NCBI GenBank assembly: GCA_046347625.1
Contig: JAXMFU010000001.1
Span: 1,364,001-1,428,000, forward strand
Direction: 5' to 3'
DNA from: CAIMUS01 sp046347625
GTDB taxonomy: Bacteria; Pseudomonadota; Gammaproteobacteria; Competibacterales; Competibacteraceae
DNA length: 64,000 bases
In this document: piece by piece, positions 9,336-17,431 of the stretch
How positions within the stretch are numbered: position 1 is the first letter of the stretch
Layout: the number at the start of each line of letters is the position of its first letter
Position numbers and translations under genes: made by a program
The notes under the pieces: generated by a model
What the model saw: only the letters and a program-made list of their open reading frames with translations
Database searches by the model: none
Told to the model about the DNA's origin: nothing

Positions 9336-11696
9336 ATGTCCAGGCTGCTACGGACTTGCGGAATCGTGCTGGGGCTGCTGTGGTGGCTTATCCCGGCGGC
9401 CTGGGCGGCGGGGCGCCATCTGACCATTATCGTCGATACGTCGTCTTCGATGCAGGAAAGCGACCCCCGCCGTTATACCTTGCAGTTGTCGCAGGTTCTC
9501 TCCGACCTGCTAGATACCGGCGACAGTCTCACCGTCATTCGTATGCCCTTATATGATAAAGCCTGCACCGACCGGGCCGACCCTACCCTTGCGCGACAGT
9601 TGGATCCCGCCGATCGCAGCGGTTTCAAGCAGGAACTGGATGAACTGCTGGTAGCTAATACCGGCACTTACTTTGCGGCCCCTGTCCGTACCGCGAGTGC
9701 CGATCTCGAGCGACATAAGGATAAAGCGCGGTTGTTGCTGATAATTGCGGATTCCGGTGGTCTGGGACCGTGCCAGGCGATTTTGACCCGGGAGCTGTTA
9801 CAACTGCGCGACAGCGGCGTCATGATTGCCGCCATCAATCTGGGCGGTGCGGGCGCTTTCGATACCAACCCGGCATTTGCCTTTACCACGGGTGCCGCCA
9901 ATGCCGAAGAACTGGTAACAGCTGTCGCCGAGGTTTATCAAAAATTCCTGGGCGCCAAGCAGGTGCAGACGGGACGCATCCAGGGAACCATTGAAGTAGA
10001 GATTAACCCGCTGGTACAGGAAGCTTTCCTGGTGGTGGTCGCGGACGGTCCGATCGCCGGCCTGGAAGCGGGGGAGGGTAATCCCGCCGCCGAACAGCTG
10101 GACCTCGATCATCGGGGGGGTGGCCATACGCTTGGGCTTGACGGACACCGTCGCGATTATCGCATCGTTCGTCTGCAACGTCCGGTCGCCGGACGCTGGC
10201 GTTTCCTGATTCCAAATCTGTCGAGTCAGGCGGGTTGGATGCTGCTACAGGATTCCGCGCTCGGGTTGCGCCTGCTTTCCTCTCCCAAAGTCGCCCAGGG
10301 GGTGGCCACTCCCCTGGAAGTGGAACTGTACGATCGAGGCACGGGACAGCGGGTTACCGATACCTCTCACTGGCCGGGGTTGGAGGTCACCCTGAACGTC
10401 GAGGGTCGAACGCTCAGGCTACGGGATGACGGTCAGGAGGGCGACCGGCAGGCCGGGGACGGCATTCTGACCGGTTCGGTTATCTTTAACCAGACCGGCA
10501 GCCGGCGTGTCCCTTTGCGCCTGGAAAGCGATGTCCTCGACCGCCGGCTGGAAGTGGAATTCCAGGTCGCCAAGGTCGATTGGTTATTGCAGGCGACGGT
10601 CCCGGCACGGGTCAAAGTGTCGGATCCGGTCACCCTCAGCGTACAGGCGCAGCCGAACCGTGGTGCCGGAACGCCGACACCGCTGCAAGGAATCGAGGTC
10701 ACAACCGACGGCAGGCCGCTCGTCACTTTACACGACGACGGCAGGGAGGGCGACAAGCAGCCCCGGGATAATCTCTTTACCGGCGTCTGGACGCCCGAGG
10801 AGACCGGTACTTTCAAGCTGAATCTGGTACCGGTGGGAGGCGGTAACGCTCAACCGATCAGTGTTACTGTCGAAGTCGTCGGCAGCATCCGGTTCGCCCC
10901 GCCGATTCCGGTGCAATTCGGGCGAACCGGCAGTAACAATCAAGTCGACAGCCGGCTCGATCTGGGGGCCACCGAAGTCAAAGGTGATTTTCCGGTAGAG
11001 ATAAGCAGTACCTACGCCGCCACCGGCAGCGTCTTGGAAATCGATCTGGGGCAAGGCTGGGTGCCTCTGGATGCGCAACCCAAACCGCTGCTACTCAGGC
11101 AATCCGGTCCCCGTACCTGGCCACTGCGCTTACGGGTGAGGGATTGTCCGGCGGGTGTCGCGGCCGAAGCCGGTTTCAGCATTCTGCTTACCGGGCTGGA
11201 TGCCGATAATCGGCCGGTGCGCAGCCTGATACCGCTGGCAGTGGAAATTATCGAGGATCCCTGGTTGCATTGCTGGTGGCCGGTGCTAGCTTTAGGAATA
11301 GGAATATTGCTGACCGGAATCGTGTTTTACGGTTTCTGGTCGCCGTCCCGGTTTCCGCCGCGGCTGGGAGTCGTGCTTTCACCGGAGGAAGAAATGAGCG
11401 AGGGATTTTTTCATCCCATCCGGGCGCAGCGAGGTTCCGGCAGCGGTTTTTACCGGGATGCGCGGATTTATATCTGCCAGGATTTCCGGCTGTCGGGCAG
11501 AGCGCGAGGCGCACTGGCCCGCCTGCGGGCTGCGGGTAAGCAGGTACGGCTGCAACCGACAGAGGGCGCACAGCTTTTGCGCCGAACGCTGGACGATGAG
11601 TGGGAGCCATTACCGTCGGAAGAAGCGCCGGTTCGCTTCGGGACGATTTATAAGGATCAACTGGGAGTATTGTTTTTTGAAATTCGGAATGGTTAA
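9336..11696 (+). CDS. vWA-domain membrane protein 3
   Basis: A 786-residue protein: signal peptide (about 7-25), vWA domain with MIDAS DTSSS at residues 34-38, two 'DDGxxGD' segments (LRDDGQEGDRQAGDG and LHDDGREGDKQPRDN) in beta-rich repeats, a transmembrane helix at about 645-667, and a cytoplasmic tail with GFYRDARIYICQDFRLSGRARG. The tail matches that of the first vWA protein over about 90 residues. It starts seven bases after the second vWA gene. A gap of more than 600 bases follows, so an internal promoter downstream is likely. Confidence 0.85.
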   Translation: MSRLLRTCGIVLGLLWWLIPAAWAAGRHLTIIVDTSSSMQESDPRRYTLQLSQVLSDLLDTGDSLTVIRMPLYDKACTDRADPTLARQLDPADRSGFKQELDELLVANTGTYFAAPVRTASADLERHKDKARLLLIIADSGGLGPCQAILTRELLQLRDSGVMIAAINLGGAGAFDTNPAFAFTTGAANAEELVTAVAEVYQKFLGAKQVQTGRIQGTIEVEINPLVQEAFLVVVADGPIAGLEAGEGNPAAEQLDLDHRGGGHTLGLDGHRRDYRIVRLQRPVAGRWRFLIPNLSSQAGWMLLQDSALGLRLLSSPKVAQGVATPLEVELYDRGTGQRVTDTSHWPGLEVTLNVEGRTLRLRDDGQEGDRQAGDGILTGSVIFNQTGSRRVPLRLESDVLDRRLEVEFQVAKVDWLLQATVPARVKVSDPVTLSVQAQPNRGAGTPTPLQGIEVTTDGRPLVTLHDDGREGDKQPRDNLFTGVWTPEETGTFKLNLVPVGGGNAQPISVTVEVVGSIRFAPPIPVQFGRTGSNNQVDSRLDLGATEVKGDFPVEISSTYAATGSVLEIDLGQGWVPLDAQPKPLLLRQSGPRTWPLRLRVRDCPAGVAAEAGFSILLTGLDADNRPVRSLIPLAVEIIEDPWLHCWWPVLALGIGILLTGIVFYGFWSPSRFPPRLGVVLSPEEEMSEGFFHPIRAQRGSGSGFYRDARIYICQDFRLSGRARGALARLRAAGKQVRLQPTEGAQLLRRTLDDEWEPLPSEEAPVRFGTIYKDQLGVLFFEIRNG

Positions 11697-11935
11697 AATT
11701 GGAAACTAAGATATCGCATAGTAGCAAGTAAATTGAAAAAAGTAGAGCTTGATTGAGAGACGAGGAAAGAGAAATGTCGCGTTGATCATACTCGTAAATA
11801 TAAATTTATATTAACTGCTGAAGATATAAGGTTTAAATCTATAGCTCCAGCTTGGGAATAAAAGTTAAATGATTTTCGAGTTATATCCGGCTCAATGGCA
11901 ACATCGAAATAAGATAAATAAAGGAGATAAAATTA

Positions 11936-12076
11936 GGCATAACCAGTCGCCCGCGCTTTTGCAGGAGCGAGCTTGCTCGCGAATCACGCCGGCTTGCCAG
12001 CGACCGTTGCCTTCGCGAGCAAGCTCGCTCCTACAGACGCCTTAAACGGGTGATTGAGCGCTCGACTGGTTACGCC
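11936..12076. repeat. REP/BIME-like palindromic element
   Basis: A perfect 21-bp inverted repeat, AGGAGCGAGCTTGCTCGCGA(A) at 11963-11983 and its reverse complement at 12012-12032, encloses a 28-base loop. An outer imperfect inverted repeat (GGCATAACCAGTCG at 11936-11949, CGACTGGTTACGCC at 12063-12076, 13 of 14 matching) brackets it. The inner arms match the REP-type 'GGAGCGAGCTTGCTCGCGA' repeats well known in Pseudomonas and relatives. The outer arms suggest that the whole unit inserted as one. Confidence 0.7.
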
Positions 12077-12159
12077 CGATAGAATTCAACTTTTGTCAGC
12101 AGGTATCACAGTCCATGCTTATACGAAAACTAAGTTCATAATAAAATTGATTTTTTTAG

Positions 12160-12185
12160 GATGGGCAAAGCGTAGCGTGCCCATC
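12160..12185. repeat. GATGGGCA hairpin repeat
   Basis: GATGGGCA (12160-12167) and TGCCCATC (12178-12185) form a short hairpin around AAGCGTAGCG. The sequence 'TAGGATGGGCAAAGCGTAGCG' is a dispersed repeat type seen in many gammaproteobacterial genomes. Its function is unknown. Confidence 0.55.
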
Positions 12186-12332
12186 ACATTTTGACGATAA
12201 CTGGATCGAGTCGATAGGCACGCTCGACAGGGATGAGATTTCGTATAAACTCTAAGGGATGAGATCTGTCAGTCGAGGTGAGGCGCCCCGTCTTCGAGCA
12301 GAAATTAAGAATTCCGAACCTAGAGTCACTCA

Positions 12333-13007
12333 ATGTCCACCGATTACCAGAAAATTATCGACACCCTCCGCGAGAAAAACGGCATCAGTTCTACTATTGC
12401 CGTCAACGATCGCAACTATGTGGTCACCACCACGCTCAAGAAGAGCAAATACGGCTGGTACTATGAAATTACCACCAGCCCGAATGACAGGAAAGCAACG
12501 GCTCCCGAAGATGGCCGCTGGCAGGCGCCGCTTTATGATTCCGAAGAAAAATGGTCCGCCTTTTTACAGGAAGCGGCCAAACAACATGCCGATAAATGCG
12601 CCCGTGTTGCCGGCGATAGTGGAATCGGTACGACCGGCAGGAAAAGCCTGCTGCTGGCGGCGGCGCTGGCGGGCATTGCCCTGGCTGGCGGGGCCGGCTA
12701 TTTTTACTTCAATCTGAATAGAACCACCGTACCGACTGTGCCGCCGGCGACGGTCCCTTCGATACCACTGCCGTCGCCATTCCAAGGCTCGGTCTCCCCA
12801 CCGCTGCCACCCAGGGCTCCAGCGCCGGCAGTGGATCCGGCTAAAATAGAGGCTATTATCACTTCGCCTGTATCCAAGTCGCCACCGCTGTCGGTACCGC
12901 CGACGGGCGCGCCGGCCCGGAACGATCCGCCGAAAAATAAAACCCAAGAGGATAAAGCAAAAGAAGATAAAATACGCTGCAAACTGTCCCCACAAGATTG
13001 TCAATGA
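12333..13007 (+). CDS. Single-pass membrane protein with Pro-rich tail
   Basis: A 224-residue protein. A soluble N-terminal domain (1-100) contains a beta-rich segment (NYVVTTTLKKSKYGWYYEITT). It is followed by a transmembrane helix at about 105-128 and a Pro-rich, low-complexity periplasmic segment ending in Lys/Glu-rich sequence with two cysteines. The N-terminal domain should be cytoplasmic. I do not recognise the family. It sits between the vWA genes and the TAXI-type gene, with the next start 32 bases downstream. Confidence 0.7.
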   Translation: MSTDYQKIIDTLREKNGISSTIAVNDRNYVVTTTLKKSKYGWYYEITTSPNDRKATAPEDGRWQAPLYDSEEKWSAFLQEAAKQHADKCARVAGDSGIGTTGRKSLLLAAALAGIALAGGAGYFYFNLNRTTVPTVPPATVPSIPLPSPFQGSVSPPLPPRAPAPAVDPAKIEAIITSPVSKSPPLSVPPTGAPARNDPPKNKTQEDKAKEDKIRCKLSPQDCQ

Positions 13008-13039
13008 GAGCCGCTCTTTCCAGGCGGGAGGAGAATGCT

Positions 13040-14083
13040 GTGAAAACAAGGTTTAGCCGATTATCAGTGTTCCTGTTCAGCAGTCTGTTGGTGGGTACTT
13101 ATACTCTCGCCGACGAGATCGGTATGGTGACCGGTTCCCCGACCGGTACTTATATTAAATTCGGCTACGATATTGCCGGCGTGGCCCAGAAAGCCGGCCT
13201 GAATATCCAGGTAAAAGAATCCCAGGGATCGATCGACAATATCAACCGGATGGACAGCAGTGAGAATGCCGCTTTCGGTATCGTCCAATCCGACGTCCTG
13301 GGTTTTCTGGCCCGTTCGGATAAAGCCAATCTGAAAGCGGTCGCCGACAAGCTGCGCCTGGTCTTTCCTCTCTATCATGAGGAAGTGCACCTGTTCGCCA
13401 GAAAGGATATCGACCGCTTCGAGGACCTGGAGGGCAAACGCCTGATACTGGGTGTCAAGGGCAGTGGCAACTGGTTGACCGCGATGAATCTGCTGCAACT
13501 GCTGAACGTCAAGCCCGGCGAAACCATCGAGGACTTACCCCCGCCCAAGGCGATCACCGCCGTGCTGACCGGTAAAGCGGACGCCATGATCTATGTCGCC
13601 GGTAAACCCGTCGAGTTGTTCAGCAATCTCGACAAGCTGAAATCCGAGCCGGAATACGCGCCCCTGGTGGAGCAGGTGCACTTCGTCAGGCTGGACGATC
13701 GTCGTCTGCTGAAAGAATACCTCCCCGCCGGTATCGCGGCGGGCGACTATCGCTGGACCGGTGACGATACCCCGACCATTGCCGTCAAAGCCCTGCTGGT
13801 CAGCTTCGATTTCTCCGGCAAGCAGACGCCCTATTACCGCCAGCGCTGCCGGGAACTGGCTACGCTCGGCAAGGCTTTGCGGGATAATATCGATACCCTC
13901 AAGCAAACCGGCCATCCCAAGTGGCAGGAAGTCGATCTGGAGGAGAACGTCGGCATCTGGAAGCTGGATGCCTGTTCCCGCCAGTCCGACAAGGTGCTTG
14001 GGCAGGGCGGCAAACCGGCGCCGAACCGCGATATCGGACGGGAGCTGGAAAATATTCTGTCCAAACCGGCACCGCGCCGCTGA
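13040..14083 (+). CDS. TAXI-family periplasmic solute-binding protein
   Basis: A 347-residue protein with a signal peptide (about 1-24) and the start of a TAXI (TRAP-associated extracytoplasmic immunogenic) binding protein: IGMVTGSPTGTYIKFGYDIA, with QGSIDNINRMDSSENAAFGIVQSD following, the family's typical order. GTG at 13040 was chosen: it follows GGGAGGAG by about seven bases, whereas the frame's earlier TTG and ATG overlap the previous gene. TAXI proteins usually serve TRAP transporters, but no TRAP membrane subunit is encoded nearby. This copy may act as a ligand sensor for the island (inference). Confidence 0.82.
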   Translation: MKTRFSRLSVFLFSSLLVGTYTLADEIGMVTGSPTGTYIKFGYDIAGVAQKAGLNIQVKESQGSIDNINRMDSSENAAFGIVQSDVLGFLARSDKANLKAVADKLRLVFPLYHEEVHLFARKDIDRFEDLEGKRLILGVKGSGNWLTAMNLLQLLNVKPGETIEDLPPPKAITAVLTGKADAMIYVAGKPVELFSNLDKLKSEPEYAPLVEQVHFVRLDDRRLLKEYLPAGIAAGDYRWTGDDTPTIAVKALLVSFDFSGKQTPYYRQRCRELATLGKALRDNIDTLKQTGHPKWQEVDLEENVGIWKLDACSRQSDKVLGQGGKPAPNRDIGRELENILSKPAPRR

Positions 14084-14149
14084 GTCGGTTGCAGCCGGGA
14101 AAGGCTCAGGGGACTCGAGTTGCTGTAGCAAGCTACCAGGAATTGAACT

Positions 14150-17100
14150 ATGAGTGACAATTATCACACCGGTCAGGGTACTGTCATACCCACCCTCTTT
14201 ATCGGCATCGGTGGGGCCGGTTCTCGAATGGTCGATCGTATAGCCGGCCGTGCCGCCCGCCTGGCCAACTGGGAAACTCAGTTGCGTCCCCTGACCAACT
14301 TCGTTTCTATCGACACCAATGAACTGGATCAGCATAAATTGCAGTCTATCCCGGCGGGCAATCGGCTGAATATCGCCGCCTTCGACAAGGCCACCGTGAT
14401 CGAGCATTTTCGGCGCTCCAAAGATGAACAGGCATTGCAATGGCTGGATCGCGGTTACCGGCCCCGGCCCGGCTATAAGCCGGGCGCCGGCCAGATCCGG
14501 GTCGAGTCCCGGCTGGGTTTCTTCTACCACTCACCGGATATTCGCCAGCGCCTGAAAGAACTGGTGGATAGCAGCCTGCGGCCCGGGATTACCTGGCGGC
14601 AGACCTCGCCGCCTAAGTACAATGTTTATGTCTTCTGTACACTGGCCGGGGGCACCGGCTCCGGCAGTTTCCTGTCGGTCGCCTATCTGGTCGATGCCGT
14701 GATCCGGGAACAGAACTGGCAGCCTCGCATCATCGGCAATCTGCTGCTCTCGACTCTGGTGCTGGACAAGGTCGGTCCCGAATTGCATCCCGATATCCAT
14801 GCCAATACCTATGCGGCGCTCAAGGAACTGGAGCACCTCACCAAGCTGGATTATAAACAGGTCAAAGACGAGGGGCGGACGGAAGAACCTTTCGTCTACT
14901 GCCGCGACCCCAACAGTCGGGAGATTCCCAAGGTCAGAGCGCGTCCCTTTTTCCTGACGTTTATCTTCGATCGCCCTGCCCATATCGGGCTGCCCGATCC
15001 CGAGGCCGCCATTGCCGATGCGGCGTTTCTGCAGATCTTTACTCCCTTGATCGACAACCTGGCGGGTGAACTGGATAACTATGAGAAAAAACTGGAAGAA
15101 CTGACCCGCTTCCCCGGTGACTTGCGGGATGTCGGTTTAGGGTATACCAAAAATTTCGGTGCGTTCGGCGCCGTCGCCCTGATTTTGCCCGGCGAGGATG
15201 TGCTGGAATACTGCGCCTTGCGCTTCGCCGCCCAGGCCCTGCGCCGGCAGATCACCTTCGGGGTGGACCCGAGCGATGCCAACGACGATCGGGCCCGGGC
15301 GCTGGCCAGACTGGCGATCAACTACTCCGATCCCAAGTTTTTGCGGATGGCCGACGAAGGCCGTGAACGGGCGATCAATCAGGCATTTGTTGCCTCCGTT
15401 CAGGAAATGGCCCGGCAGGATGCCCATCAGGAATTGACCGATGGGTTCTGGTATCAGTTGGTAGAGGGCGTGGACGAGGGGCGGCTGGCGGGGATGGATC
15501 CCCAGGGGCAACCGATCCGCAATGAAGCGCTTGCCCACCAGATCGAGCGCAAATTGGAGGAAGCGCGAGCGGAACTGCTCAACAAGGTTGCCATCAAGGA
15601 ACGAGCCTTTGTCTTCCATAAGGAAGGGTCGAATCAATATCTCGAGCTGGTCAGCCGGTTGAGCGACGATATCCGTGGCGCCGGCGCTGTCGTCGGCGAG
15701 GGGCTGCAAAGTCTGGAAATGGCGGCCGCCGATGGGGAAGTGATCGCCGCGTTAAAGCTCGATCCCTTAAGCGAGCGCTATCTGGTCATTCGCCTGCTGG
15801 ATCTCTGTGAAAAACAGTGGATACCGGAAGCGCAGCAGCAACTGGACAAGGCCGGGGCCCGCGATATTAACAATCCTAAAGTCCGGGAGCGGTTGGAGCG
15901 GGAACTGTTCCAATCCCTGCAAGAGGCAGCCGGCAAGTGGAGCCTGTTCAACCGCGATCAAGCCTTCCTGGACGCCCGTGACGAAGCCCAGGAGTACTAT
16001 CGCGGCGTGGCCGCCGGTGCCCGCAAGATTTTCGACGCCCAGATCCGGCTGCGACAATTGCGCGCTCTGCTCGCCTATCTGCAACGCCGCTCCCGCCAGT
16101 ATGCCGGCCTGGCCACCCGGATGGATGTGCTGGTGCAGGATCTGGAGCGGGAAGCCGAGCGGCTGCGGCGCGGGGAAACCGCTATCGTGCCGCCGCTGGC
16201 CTTACGGGTGGAAGTGTTCGAGACCCTGGACGAACCCCGGCAGCGGCTGTGGGATCAGGTGTACCGCTCGCTGTTTCTGGATGGAGGTCGCTATATCGCC
16301 ACCTTCGATCGCCAGTTGCTGGCGGAAACCATCGCCCGGGAGCTTAAACCGATCGTCCGTCCCGATGGGACGGTCGTGGATAAAACCATCGATCAGTCCG
16401 TCAGTGACTTACGAAGGGCGCTCTGTGAACTGGGACGCCGGCGGCTGCGGCCGACGATCCTGGGCGATGCGGTGAACCAGGGGTTGGATCTGACCCGGGG
16501 CTTGGAACTGGAAGCCCAGCTGCTCTTGGGAGCCACCAAGCAACCTGGCGAGCAAGTCAGTACAGCGGAGATTGCCGTTTACCGGGAGCAGAAATTCCGT
16601 GCCCTGGCACAACTGGCGGGTGTGCTGGCGCGGGTCAATACCGCGGAGGCCAAGGCGCTGGACGATGGTGTCGAGGTGAATCGCACCCGCCAGTTGATCC
16701 TGGAGAACATGGGCGCGGCCACCGCCGCCGAGCAATTCCAACAGAATCTGGAGAATGTGCTGGCGGCAGGCGGCAGACAGGTCAAGGAAGACACCTGGCA
16801 CGATCCCCGCCTGATCATCGTCCATGACGTGGAATTACCGATTCCCTTATATTATTTTCCGGCGGTAATCGGCGATATCGAAGAAGCCTATCGGCACCAG
16901 GCCACCGATGAACGCCGCAGTTATAATCTGCATACGGATTATAACTGGGAGAAAGCACTGCCCAATCTCAATCCCCGCCGCTCCGAATTGACCGTAGGCT
17001 GGTCGCTCACCCTGCTGGCAAAGGGTCTGGTGACCCGGGTCGTTGCCCTGCAGGATGGGATGCTGATCTGGCATATCGACGAGCAGGGCAAAACCGACGA

Positions 17101-17428
17101 GCTGGGAAAGAATTTTTCCAGTGCCCTGTATCGTATCGGTGAGATGCACCGGATCGAAGACCTGCAAAAGGAAATGGAAAAACGGATCAGGGAGGCCCAA
17201 CAGAAATTGTGGCCGGGCGAAGAGCAGACCCGCTGCCAGAAGCTGGTAGAACAGTTTACCGCGCTGCTCAATCAGATGAACCGCCGCGAGGTCAAGGGTG
17301 AAATGCGGCGGGAGGATATCCTCGACCGCCCTATCCTGCGCGCCCTGATCCGGGAACTGAGCGGGACGGCGGCGCCGGAGTCCGTAACGTCCGGCAGTGG
17401 CCTTTACAGCAATCTGGACCTCGGTTAA
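14150..17428 (+). CDS. Tubulin/FtsZ-like GTP-binding protein (Tubulin_2 type)
   Basis: A 1092-residue cytoplasmic protein. The N-terminal part looks like a tubulin-type nucleotide fold: FIGIGGAGSRMVDRI (about 17-31), FVSIDTNELD (51-60) and the tubulin signature loop GGTGSGS at 167-173 within CTLAGGTGSGSFLSVAYLVDA. This pattern fits the large bacterial 'tubulin-like' family (Pfam Tubulin_2), whose members are often linked to vWA and GTPase genes. The rest is long, helical and charged, and may form an elongated scaffold. The gene follows the TAXI gene by 66 bases and the next gene by three. Whether it forms filaments is unknown. Confidence 0.75.
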   Translation: MSDNYHTGQGTVIPTLFIGIGGAGSRMVDRIAGRAARLANWETQLRPLTNFVSIDTNELDQHKLQSIPAGNRLNIAAFDKATVIEHFRRSKDEQALQWLDRGYRPRPGYKPGAGQIRVESRLGFFYHSPDIRQRLKELVDSSLRPGITWRQTSPPKYNVYVFCTLAGGTGSGSFLSVAYLVDAVIREQNWQPRIIGNLLLSTLVLDKVGPELHPDIHANTYAALKELEHLTKLDYKQVKDEGRTEEPFVYCRDPNSREIPKVRARPFFLTFIFDRPAHIGLPDPEAAIADAAFLQIFTPLIDNLAGELDNYEKKLEELTRFPGDLRDVGLGYTKNFGAFGAVALILPGEDVLEYCALRFAAQALRRQITFGVDPSDANDDRARALARLAINYSDPKFLRMADEGRERAINQAFVASVQEMARQDAHQELTDGFWYQLVEGVDEGRLAGMDPQGQPIRNEALAHQIERKLEEARAELLNKVAIKERAFVFHKEGSNQYLELVSRLSDDIRGAGAVVGEGLQSLEMAAADGEVIAALKLDPLSERYLVIRLLDLCEKQWIPEAQQQLDKAGARDINNPKVRERLERELFQSLQEAAGKWSLFNRDQAFLDARDEAQEYYRGVAAGARKIFDAQIRLRQLRALLAYLQRRSRQYAGLATRMDVLVQDLEREAERLRRGETAIVPPLALRVEVFETLDEPRQRLWDQVYRSLFLDGGRYIATFDRQLLAETIARELKPIVRPDGTVVDKTIDQSVSDLRRALCELGRRRLRPTILGDAVNQGLDLTRGLELEAQLLLGATKQPGEQVSTAEIAVYREQKFRALAQLAGVLARVNTAEAKALDDGVEVNRTRQLILENMGAATAAEQFQQNLENVLAAGGRQVKEDTWHDPRLIIVHDVELPIPLYYFPAVIGDIEEAYRHQATDERRSYNLHTDYNWEKALPNLNPRRSELTVGWSLTLLAKGLVTRVVALQDGMLIWHIDEQGKTDELGKNFSSALYRIGEMHRIEDLQKEMEKRIREAQQKLWPGEEQTRCQKLVEQFTALLNQMNRREVKGEMRREDILDRPILRALIRELSGTAAPESVTSGSGLYSNLDLG

Positions 17429-17431
17429 ACG

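Larger units (their letters stand above)
11697..12332. other. AT-rich intergenic region with palindromic repeats
   Basis: This is the only long gap in the plus operon. It is AT-rich at its left side and carries two palindromic elements, listed separately (11936-12076 and 12160-12185). Frames reading through 12259-12332 overlap the next gene out of frame and are not supported. I found no gene. Confidence 0.5.

Noticed and set aside
13535..14530. 331-codon minus-strand frame over the TAXI and tubulin-like genes
   Set aside because: Spans the boundary of two real genes on the other strand; no family match.
14150..17428. FtsZ cell-division protein
   Set aside because: The GGTGSGS loop is shared, but the size (1092 residues), neighbours and other blocks differ from FtsZ.
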